Shown: positions 54,150-64,000 of the stretch, in pieces
Position numbering within the stretch: the first letter of the stretch is position 1
Layout: each line of letters begins with the position of its first letter
Assembly (NCBI GenBank): GCA_029783825.1
Contig: JAREIK010003092.1
Coordinates: 176,929 to 240,928, forward strand
Direction: 5' to 3'
Length of the DNA: 64,000 nt
From: Sapria himalayana
Taxonomy: Eukaryota > Streptophyta > Magnoliopsida > Malpighiales > Rafflesiaceae
Notes under the pieces: generated by a model
The model's database searches: none
What the model was told of the DNA's origin: nothing
What the model saw: only the letters and a program-made list of their open reading frames with translations
Translations under genes and position numbers: made by a program

Positions 54150-57100
54150 TGTTATTTTATTGTTTAAATAAAACCTATAAACCACTAAATGCCTAAAAAC
54201 ATAAATCGCTAAACTCCTAAACAACAAAACTTCTAAATACTTAAACTATTAAATTGGTATACATTAATACTAAATCATAAATCTCATTTTAATTTTTATT
54301 AAGTATAATTTTAAATTTTTATTTTAATTATTTATCAGTTTATTTTTATTGAAATATTAATTACAAAATAAATTATTAGTGTGACAGATCTATTTTAAAT
54401 AATTTATCTTTTATCAAAAAAAAAATATATGCTTATAAAATGAGGCAAAATTTTAAAAATAAAAATTTATTATTTTGTATTATATTTTATTTTGATTTTG
54501 TATCATTTTAGTTTTTGCAATTATATTTTAATTTATATCATTCTTATTAATAATAGTTTATTAATTTTATATTGATCATTATTATAATATCTATTAATAA
54601 AATTATTTATATTGAGTTTACATTATACATAATTTTTAAGAAAATTATAACTAAATATTATTAAAACATTTTAAAAAAATTAAAAATTATTATATTTTCA
54701 ACGGTTACAACCTTCTAAAATTAAAAAAAAAATCGAAAAATTTAATTTTTTATTTTTTCATTCTTTAAATAAAAACTATACATCACTTAAGTCCTAAACA
54801 CTTAAATCACTAAACCCCAAAACACCTAAATACTTAAACCATTAAACTAGTATATCCTCAATAATAAATAATAAATCTCAATTTTATTTGTATTCATTAT
54901 ATTTTTAAATATTCATATTAACTATTTATAAGTTTATTTTTATAGAATTATAAATTAGAAATAAATTATGTGGAAGATAAATATAATTTAGATAATTTAC
55001 TTTTATTAACAAAAAATATAAACTTATAAAAAGAAGCAAAACATCAAAAAAATTATTATTTAGTTTTATATTTTACTTTGATTTTGAATAAATTTATGTT
55101 TTGCAAATATATTTTAAAAAATATGTATCTTATTAATAATAGTTTTATAATTTATTTTTCAATCATTAATATAATATCTATTAATATAATTGTTTATATT
55201 GAATTAACATGATATATAATGATTAAGATTATCATAACTAAATATAGTATTCACATATAAAAAAAATTTAAAAATTGTTATATTTTCAAAGGTTATAACC
55301 TAAAAAAATGAAAAAAAATAACAAAAATAAATTTTTTGTTATTTCATTGTTTAAATAAATCTTATAAACCATTAAATACAAAAATACATAAATCTCTAAA
55401 CTCAAAAACCCCGAAGCCCCTAAATACCTAAACCTTTAAACTCGTAATCCTTAAATATAATTTTAATAATTTATAGAAATATTAATTACAAAATAAATTA
55501 TGAGTGAAAAATTAATTTAAATAATATATTTTTCATCAAAAAAATATATAAGCATATAAAATGATGGAAAAACTAAAAAAAAATTATTATTTAATACTAA
55601 ATTTTACTTTGATTTTGAATCATTTTTGGTTTTTTAATTAAATTTTAATTTATATCTATCATATTAATAATAGTTTATCAATTTATTTTTTGATAATAGA
55701 TATAATATTTATCAATAAAATTGTTTATATTTACTTTATATTATATATAGTTATAATAATTCTTATTACTAAATATTGTATTCACATTTTTAAAAAATTT
55801 TAAAATTATTATATTTTCAAATATTATACATTTGAAAATTTGAAAAAATATCAAAATAAATTTTTTGTTATTTCATTGTTTGAATAAAACCTATAAACCA
55901 TTAAATGCCTAAATACTTAAATCAATAACTTGTAAATATCAAAAACCCTAAATAGATAAATTTTTTAAAGAGGTTTATCCTAAATAATAAATAATAAATC
56001 TCATTTTAATTTTTTTCATTATAATTTTAAATTTCATTTTAATTATTTATTTGTTTATTTTTATATAAATATTAACTACAAAATAAATTATAAGTTAGAA
56101 AAATATAATTTATATAAATTATTTTTTAAAAAATATAGATAAACTTATTAAAAGAAGAAAAAAATAAAAACAAAAAATTATAATATAGTAATATATTTTT
56201 CTTTGTTTCTGAATCATTTTAGGTTTTGTAATTATATTTTAATTGATATCTAACTTTTTAATAATAAATTATTAATTTATTTTTTGATAATTATTAGAAT
56301 ATCTATTAATAAAATTATATATATTGAATTTATATGATATATAATTATTATGTTTATTATAAATAAATATTTATTCACTTTTAAAAAAAAATAAAAATTA
56401 TTATATTTTCAAAGGTTATAAACTTTAAAAATATAAAAAAATAAAAAAAAATATTTTTTTTTATTTTTTTTCTTAAATAGAACCTATAAACCACTAAATG
56501 CATACACAGTTAAATCAGTAAACTCCTTAACCCCATAATGCCTAAATACATAAACCATTAAACCGCTATATGCTACTTAATAATTAATAAATATAATTTT
56601 TATTTCTATTTATTATAATTATAAATATTCATTTTAATTATTTATTAATTTATTTTTATAGAAATATTTATTACAAATTAAATTATGAAAGCGACATATA
56701 TATTTTAATTAATTTATTTTTAATCAAAAAAAATATATGCTTATAAAAGAAGTAAAAATTTAAAAATTAAAAATTATTAACTAGTAATATATTTTACTTT
56801 AATTTTCAATCAATTTGTGTTTTGTAAATATTTTTTAATTAATATCAATCTTTTTATTAATAGTTTATTTATTTAAATTTGATCATTATTATATTATCAA
56901 TCAATAAAATTGTTTATATTGAATTTATATGATATATAAATTTTAATATTATTATAACTAAATATATTATTCACATTCCAAAAAATTTTAAATATTATTC
57001 TATTTTCAAAGGTTATGACTTATGAAAATGAGAAAAAATTAAAAATTTTTTTTTGTTATTTTATTGTTTAAATAAAACCTATAAACCACTAAATGCCGAA

Positions 57101-57905
57101 AAACATAAATTGCTAAACTCCTAAATGACAAAACCTTTAAATACTTAAACTATTAAATTGGTATACATTAATACTAAATCATAAATCTCATTTTAATTTT
57201 TATTAAGTATAATTTTAAATTTTTATTTTAATTATTTATCAGTTTATTTTTATAGAAATATTAATTACAAAATAAATTATTAGTGTGACAGATCTATTTT
57301 AAATAATTTATCTTTTATCAAAAAAAATATATATGCTTATAAAATGAGGCAAAATTTTAAAAACAAAAATTTATTATTTTGTATTATATTTTATTTTGAT
57401 TTTGAATCATTTTTGTTTTTACAATTATATTTTAATTTATATCATTCTTATTAATAATAGTTTATTAATTTTATATTGATCATTATTATAATATCTATTA
57501 ATAAAATTATTTATATTGAGTTTACATTATACATAATTTTTAAGAAAATTATAACTAAATATTATTAAAACATTTTAAAAAAATTAAAAATTATTATATT
57601 TTCAACGGTTACAACCTTCTAAAATTAAAAAAAAAATAAAAAAATTTAATTTTTTATTTTTTCATTCTTTAAATAAAAACTATACATCACTTAAGTCCTA
57701 AACACTTAAATCACTAAACCCCAAAACACATAAATACCTAAACCATTAAACTAGTATATCCTCAATAATAAATAATAAATCTCAATTTTATTTGTATTCA
57801 TTATAATTTTAAATATTCATTTTAACTATTTATAAGTTTATTTTTATAGAATTATAAATTAAAAATAAATTATGTGGAAGATAAATATAATTTAAATTAT
57901 TTAAT
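54150..57905 (+). repeat. Higher-order repeat pair (~2.9 kb period)
   Basis: 54150-55010 and 57053-57905 are nearly identical, including rare variants not seen elsewhere: AGTGTGACAGATCTATTTTA (54379, 57284), the altered palindrome TTTTCAACGGTTACAACC and TTATGTGGAAGATAAATA. About five monomers separate the two, giving a ~2.9-kb higher-order unit and a recent duplication. Confidence 0.8.
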
Positions 57906-59960
57906 TTTAATAACAAAAAATATAAACTTATAAAAAGAAGCATCACATCAAAGAAAGTATTATTTTGTAATATATTTTACTTTGATTTTGAATAAATTTA
58001 CATTTTGCAAATAAATTTAAAATAATATCTATCTTATTAATAATAGTTTATTAATTTATTTTTGATCATTAATATAATATATTTCAATATAATTATTTAT
58101 ATTTAATTTACATGATATAAAATCATTAAGATTATCATAACTAAATATAGTATTCACATATAAAAAAATTTAAAAATTGTTATATTTTTAAATTTATAAC
58201 GTTCAAAAATGAGAAAAAATATCAAAAATAAATTTTTTGTTATATCATTGTTTAAATAAAACTTATAATCCATTAAATGCCTAAATACATAAATATCAAA
58301 ACTCCTAAACCCAGAAGCCCCTAAATACTCAAACATTTAAACTCATAAACCTTAAATATAATTTAATAAATTTATAGAAATATTATTTACAAAATAAATT
58401 ATGAGTGATACCAATATAATTAAAATAATATATTTTTCATCAAAAAAACATATAAGTTATAAAATGATTCAAAAACTAAAAAAAAATTATTATTTAGTAA
58501 TAAATTTTACTTTGATTTTGAATCATTTTAGGTTTTTAAATTATATTTTAATTTATATCTATCATATTAATAATAGTTTATTAATTTATTTTTTGATAAT
58601 TGATATAATATTTATCAAAAAAATTGTTTATATTTAGTTTATATTATATATAGTTATAATATTTATTATTACTAAATATTGTATTCACATTTTTAAAAAA
58701 TTTTAAAATTATTAATTTTTCAAATGTTATGACCTTTGAAAATTTGAAAAAATATCAATAGTTTATAAATTTAATTTTGATCATTATTTTAATATATATC
58801 AATAAAATTGTTTATATTGAATTGATATGATATATAATTATTAATATTATTATAACTAAGTATTGTATTCACATTTCAAAAAATTTTAAATATTATTATA
58901 TCTTCAAAGGTTATATCCTATGAAAATGAGAAAAAATTAAAAAGTTTTTTTTGATATTTTATTTTTTTAAAAAAAACGTATAAACCACTAAAAGCCTAAA
59001 AAGATGAATCACTAAAATCCTAAATGAAAAAACTTATAAATACTTAATCCATTAAACTGGTATACAGTAATAATAAATCACAAATCTCATTTTAAATTTT
59101 ATTCGGTATAATTTTGAATTTTTATTTTAAATATTTATTAGTTTATTTTTATAAAAATATTAATTACAAAATAAATATTTAGCGAGACAAATATAATTTT
59201 AATAATTTATTTTTAATCAAAAAAAATATAAGCATATAAAAAGTAGTAAAAATTTAAAAACAAAAAATTCTTATTTAGTAATTATTTTCTTTGATTTTGA
59301 ATCATTATATATAGGTTTTGCAATTATATTTTAATTGCTATCAATCTTATTAAGAATAGTTTATTAATATATTATTTGATCAATTTTATAATATCTAACA
59401 ATAAAATTACTTATATTGAATTTAAATGTCTCATAATAATTAAGATTATTATAACTAAATATTATATTTACATTTAAAAAAAATTAAAAAATTAATATAT
59501 TTTCAAAGGTTATAACCTTCAAAAATGATAAAAAATCACAAAAATAATTTTTTTATTATATTATTATTTAAATACAACTTATAAACCACTAAATGCCTAA
59601 ATATTTAAATCTCTAGACTCCTAAACCCCAAAACCCCCTAAATACTTAAACCATTAACCCTATAGAACCTAAATAATAAATAATAAATTTCATTTTTATT
59701 TGTATTCAGAATAATTTTAAATATTCATTTTAATTATTTTTTAGTATATTTGTTTAGAAATATTAATTACAAAATAAATAATGAGTGAGACATATATAAT
59801 TTAAATAAATTATTTTTTATAAAAAAATATAAGCTTATAAAAATAAACAAAATTTCAAAAATTTAAAATTTTATTTAGTAAAATAATTTACTTTGATTTT
59901 GAATTATTTTGCGTTTTGCAAATATATTTTAATTAATATCTATCTTATTAATAATAGTAT

Positions 59961-60056
59961 TGTATTCATATAAAATTACTAAAATTTTATTAATTTTAGT
60001 AATATATATTACTAAAATAATATATTTTAGTAATTTATTTGTTGATTAATTTATTT
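59961..60056 (+). repeat. ~90-bp inverted-repeat-rich insertion in one monomer
   Basis: Compared with the sister copy at 48560, an extra segment interrupts the monomer after AATAATAG. It holds arms ATTACTAAAATT (59975-59986) and AATTTTAGTAAT (59992-60003), the perfect palindrome TAGTAATATATATTACTA (59997-60014), and a direct duplication of ATTTATTTGTTGATTA (about 60033-60064). It resembles nearby monomer sequence, so it looks like a local rearrangement rather than an outside insertion. Confidence 0.65.
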
Positions 60057-60987
60057 GTTGATTATCAAAATAATATATATTACTAAAATTTTTTATATTG
60101 AATTTATATCATATAAAATTATTAAGATTATTATAACTAAGTATTGTATTCATATTTTCAAACTATTAAAAAATTATTATATTTTCAAAGGTTATAACCA
60201 TTGAAAATCATGAAAATTCATATATATAATTTTTTTGTTATTTCATTGATTAAACAAACACTATAAATCAAGAAATAAAACCTAAATGTGTAAACATATA
60301 AATCAATAAACTCGTTAACTCCAAAACCACAATAAAAATAAACCATTACATAGGTATACCCTAAATAATAAAAAATAAATCTCATTTTTATTAGTATTCA
60401 TTGTAATTTTATATATACATTTTAATTATTTATTAGTTTATTTTTATTAAAATATAAATTAAAAAATAAATTAATAGTTAGACAAATATAATTTAAATAA
60501 TTTATTTTTCATCAAAAAATATATGAGCTTATAAATGGATACAAAAATTTAAAAATTTAAAAATTTAAAATTAATATTTAATAAAATATTTCACTTTGAT
60601 TTTAAATCATTTTAGGTTTTGCAAATATATTTTAAACAATATATATCTTATTAATTATAGTTTATTAATATTTTGTATGATCATTATTATAATATATATC
60701 AATATAATTGTTTGTATTGAATTTACATGATATAAAATTATTAAGATTATCATATCTAAATATAGTATTCACATTAAAAAAAAATTAAAAATTGTTATAA
60801 GTTTCAAAGATTATATTAAATTTTTTGTTATTTTATTTTTTAAATAAAACCTATAAACCACTAAATGCTAGGGGTGCTCATGGGATGGGACTGGATGGAG
60901 ATTACAAATCTCCAGGCCCTTCCCACAGTTGGAGATTCTTTTTTGAAGATCGAGACCCTTCCCATAGGTTGAAAATATCGGGACTGG

Positions 60988-61380
60988 ATGGGACGTAGAT
61001 CAGGGATTTTGGGTAGGAGAAAACTATTCTGGGATGGAACGAAGTTCGGACATTTTATTCAATTTATTTTCTTCAAAATGGCCGAGTTAGATCATGTCGA
61101 AACCTTTTGTTGTACCATTTATCATTCCTTAGTTATCTATCTTTCAAACTCAAATTGGGCCAATTTTGTTTTGTCAAATAGGCTGAATACCGCAAACGAG
61201 TTCCATTACCTTGTCAAAAGCTTTGATGTGCAGAAAAGGATAGAAATGTTAAATAGAACGGGACCGAGTTGTGTGCTTAATTTGGTTCTTTGTTTTTTCA
61301 CAAGTTGGCTTTGTTCAGCCGAGTCAAAGTTAACCATAATAGCAATACTATATTTTTTAAATAATTACTTAAAATATTAA
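60988..61380 (+). other. Conserved opposite-strand open frame in the hAT 3' tail (unproven)
   Basis: A 130-codon open frame lies on the strand opposite the transposase. Related frames survive in the tails of copy 1 (1938-2255, 105 codons), copy 2 (4725-5003), copy 3 (23238-23483) and copy 4 (28331-28522), sharing YLSNSNWANFVLSNRLNTA and KRIEMLNR.GPSCVLNLVL. I recognise no domain. Copies that share recent ancestry will share frames without selection, so coding status is not established. Confidence 0.25.
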
Positions 61381-61837
61381 GGAATAGCTAAAGATGACCA
61401 CAAACATTGGTAGCAGCAATTACTACTTAAGTAATTGCTAAAATTAGGCAGCTTAATATAACAAAAAAAATACAACTAATAACACCTATGATAATAATTA
61501 TTTCAAAGGTCTGTCCCGGAACAGCAATGAAAATCCAAACCCAATTAATTATCTCTTCTACAACTCCTCCATTTTCTTTCTCCACTGTAGAAGGACAACC
61601 AAAGATAAAAATTTTTTAATCATGTAGACATAAATTTCTAAGATGAAAGAGTAATAAAAAAACAAAATATTACCTTATAAAATTTAAAAGACCCATTCCA
61701 AATTTAGTTGGCCAACTATAGTTGGAAGAATATTTGGATCTTGTGACCCCTCTGAAAAGTGTAATTGAACCATATTTTTATTATATTGAATGAATAAAAT
61801 AAGTAAAAGTTAAATTAAAATTTACAAGATTTGTATA

Positions 61838-63944
61838 CTAATGTGATTCATTATCATCCAGGTCTTGAAATAATTCTTCAATTTCAATTTCAATTTCAAT
61901 TTCAATAGGTTAATGAACTCCTAATTTTATCTAAAGTTCTCCCCCCAGTGCTAAATGTAGATTCGTAGGCCATAGTAGATGCTTGGATAGCAAATGCATC
62001 ACTTGCTACGTTTGCCAAAGAAGGATACCTAACCTTATTTACCTTCTACTAGTTTAGAAGATCAAAATCAATTCTATTTTTTTCAAGTTTGTCCTCCAAG
62101 TACTTATCCAACTCTTCCAAAGCAGCAACTTTTTGTTCTTTCTCAAATTCAACAAAAAAAATCATCAACATAAATATCACTACCATCAAAGAAATCATCA
62201 TTTTTCATCAACACACTAGAAAAGAAATTATCTTCTTTTGATTAATCTTCATTTAAATCTTTATAATCATCCATCATCTCATTTAAAGCATTTATAACCT
62301 TTTTCACCATATTTTTAGCTAATTTCTCTCCATAATGCTAAGTGTACTTAACCTTGAGATATTTGAGCTTATATCTAGGATCCAACACTACTGCTACAAA
62401 AAGAATAATATTTGTTGACTAAAGAGACCCTCAATATTTGTTGAATTTATGCCTCATTTTAATACCATTTTCAGACACCATTGTATCTCTACTATTTTTA
62501 CAAAGCTTAATTTTTTTTTAAAATTCGAATAATCTCAGGAAAATAAACACTAGAGGTAGAATATTATGAGGTAGAAAATTTACAAGTTACCTCATAAAAA
62601 GTTTTCAAGAAACGAGCCAAAATTTTGGCGTTTGTTCAGCCTCTCTCAGTTGGAACATTTGATCCAAACTCCTTCAAAAATCTTTTGTCTTTGTCCTCCA
62701 ACTTATCAAATTCTTTTTGATATTTTATATTGGTTTGTAGCATCAAATAAGTTGAATTCCATCTTGTAGGACAATATAATTGCAATGAAGATCCATATGA
62801 CAAGTTTGCTTCTTCAACACATAACTTAAACTTATCTAATCTTTTAGGACTGCTCCTCACATATTTCACCACACCTCTAATTTTTTGAATAGCACCCTCA
62901 ACTACTGCAATACCATCTCTGACAATTAAGTTTAGTATATGAGCACAACATCTCATATGAAAATGCTCGCCTCTCAAAGGTACAACACTTTTCTTCACAA
63001 GCCTTTTTTTCAATTGTTCAACTGTAACATCATTATTTGATGAATTGTCAACAGTAATGAACATCAACTTTCTCAAACCCCATTCATTCATGCAAAACTC
63101 AATAGCATTTCTAATATTAACTCCAGAATGACTTTTAATTACACAAAAGTTTAAAAGCCTTTTATGCATATTCCATTGAGAATCAATGAAATGAACAGTC
63201 AAATATATATAAGACAAATTTTGAATGCTAGTCCAAGTGTCGGTAGTCAATGAAACACTACAATAATGAGATGGTATGCTATCAAAATATTTCTTCTTTT
63301 CCTTCACAAACAAAAATAAACAATCCCTCAGTATAGAGTGCCTAGATGGAATTTTTTAATTGAGGCACACTAACTTCACAAAACTCCTCAAACTCATCCC
63401 TCTCAACAAAACTAAAAGGTAATTCATCTTTTATGATCATTTTCACCAAAGCCTCACAAACTAGTTGTTGATCAAATTGCCAACAAGTAAATTTGTTATC
63501 CTTTGAACTAGTACCTTTAGTTAAACTCAACAAAGATTGTGACTTGTCTTTACCTTTGTGAGCTTCTATTAATTCTTTTTTGAGTGGAAATTTCCTACAA
63601 GTCTTTCTCAAGTATTTCCATAAACCAGAAGTACCTTGATCACTTTTGGCCAAGTATTCTTTCCTACACCATATACAAGCTGCCCTATCAGTTTCATTTC
63701 TCTCTGAATCAACTAACATATCATAAGTTTTCCAAACAGCAGACTTATACTTTTTATGAGCTTGAGGTACAGATGTACCTTGACTATATTTTACAATTAG
63801 AATTGAAGAACCTGCCATAACAATAAGAGGGTTCGTAAAAAAATGTTGATTGGATTTACCATTACTTTGATCATTTGAGATGTTATCATCTTCAATTTAT
63901 TATATTTTTCTTTTACCGCTGGATTGTGCCATCTGCATTGCCAT
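61838..63944 (-). pseudogene. hAT BED-finger transposase pseudogene (copy 6, longest readable copy)
   Basis: The candidate ancestral ATG is at 63942-63944; codons 15 and 16 are both TAA. A frame at 63342-63818 holds the BED finger: CIWC at residues 48-51, then LWKYLRKTC with Tyr69 where the His ligand is expected and Cys74. A 1-bp insertion in an A run near 63353 separates it from the 62636-63313 frame. That frame carries LTTDTWTS (Asp25, candidate first catalytic Asp), TVDNSSNND (Asp89, candidate second), HFHMRCCAHILNLIV (117-131) and CPTRWNST (180-187). Downstream are the shared TAG (62338-62340) and a deletion of the dimerisation segment at 61907. Known hAT transposases use a DDE triad on an RNase H-like fold. 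This copy is inactive. Confidence 0.92.
61881..61907. repeat. Short ATTTCA tandem expansion at a deletion point
   Basis: Four to five copies of ATTTCA replace the single unit present in copy 2 (near 5469-5480). Immediately after them, about 60 bp encoding the end of the dimerisation region (the AEVLICLQDWLRSSNKP stretch of copy 1) are absent. Confidence 0.75.
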
Positions 63945-64000
63945 TAATTAATATCATATGTTAATCAAAAATACATATAAATATTTCAAATAAGCAAGCT

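Larger units (their letters stand above)
45421..60868 (+). repeat. AT-rich ~600-bp satellite, orientation B, block 7 (15.4 kb)
   Basis: About 26 monomers. Perfect palindromes at 46312-46337 and 53491-53516; degenerate ones recur about every 600 bp in between. The first part (to about 51400) follows the same order of monomer variants as 14.9-20.9 kb, offset about 30.95 kb. Internal long duplications are 47.77-49.4 with 59.16-60.8 kb, and 54.15-55.01 with 57.05-57.9 kb. The block ends at CTAAATGC (60861-60868), where hAT copy 6 starts. Short open frames (for example 49102-49290 and 58401-58637) are fortuitous. Confidence 0.95.
60869..64000 (-). mobile_element. hAT DNA transposon copy 6 (best-preserved, runs off the window)
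   Basis: The 3' terminus TAGGGGTGCTCA begins at 60869, right after CTAAATGC (60861-60868). Subterminal sequence contains repeated GGGAC/GGATGGGA words and a hairpin (TGGAGATT/AATCTCCA, 60896-60914). Next come the 3' tail with the dyad at 61415-61439, the transposase pseudogene, and the start of the 5' leader at the window edge. By comparison with copy 2, about 0.55 kb of 5' leader and the second terminus lie beyond 64000. Confidence 0.93.

Noticed and set aside
2326..60868. Organelle (plastid or mitochondrial) origin because of the high AT content
   Set aside because: No organelle gene, tRNA or rRNA is visible; tandem satellite with hAT and Copia insertions indicates nuclear DNA.

Overview
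The window is extremely AT-rich, repetitive plant nuclear DNA with no intact gene. A flowering-plant source is suggested by a plant-type hAT transposon with a BED-finger transposase, a Copia-type solo LTR, and degenerate CCCTAAA (plant telomere-like) motifs, both inside the satellite and in a short separate array. I cannot name the species.

Most of the window is one satellite family with a monomer of about 600 bp and a longer form of about 740 bp. It occupies about 2326-4782, 8153-23074, 23571-26313, 28788-32191, 32848-37900, 40210-44843 and 45421-60868. Each monomer carries (i) a block of degenerate CTAAA-type 7-8-mers, (ii) very AT-rich sequence with short dyads, and (iii) a 26-bp inverted palindrome with half-site TTTTCAAAGGTTA. 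I call the orientation that reads ...ACTAAATGCCTAAAC... on the + strand 'B' and its reverse complement 'A'. Orientation is A at 2326-4782 and 23571-32191, and B elsewhere.

Six copies or fragments of one hAT element (full length inferred near 3.7 kb) interrupt the satellite: 1-2325 (+), 4783-8152 (-), 23075-23570 (-), 26483-28787 (+), 32192-32847 (-) and 60869-64000 (-, running off the window). All transposase reading frames are broken, and several lesions are shared between copies. Every surviving terminus lies next to the same 8-bp satellite sequence, CTAAATGC, always in the same orientation relative to the monomer. Every change of satellite orientation inside the window coincides with a hAT fragment. 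Flanking satellite is colinear between some copies (1-4.6 kb with 26.4-31.5 kb; 8.15-10.1 kb with 32.85-34.8 kb). Transposon and satellite have therefore been duplicated and inverted together.

Other insertions are a Copia-like solo LTR (44844-45420, minus), a 5' fragment of the same LTR family fused to a hAT copy (26314-26482), and a 2.3-kb island of different composition (37901-40209). The island contains a possible poly(A)-ended retroposed sequence, a 55-bp telomere-like tandem repeat and about 1.1 kb I cannot identify. I saw no rRNA, tRNA, CRISPR array or bacterial-type signal. The most interesting content is the palindrome-bearing, telomere-like satellite and its shared history with a dead hAT element.
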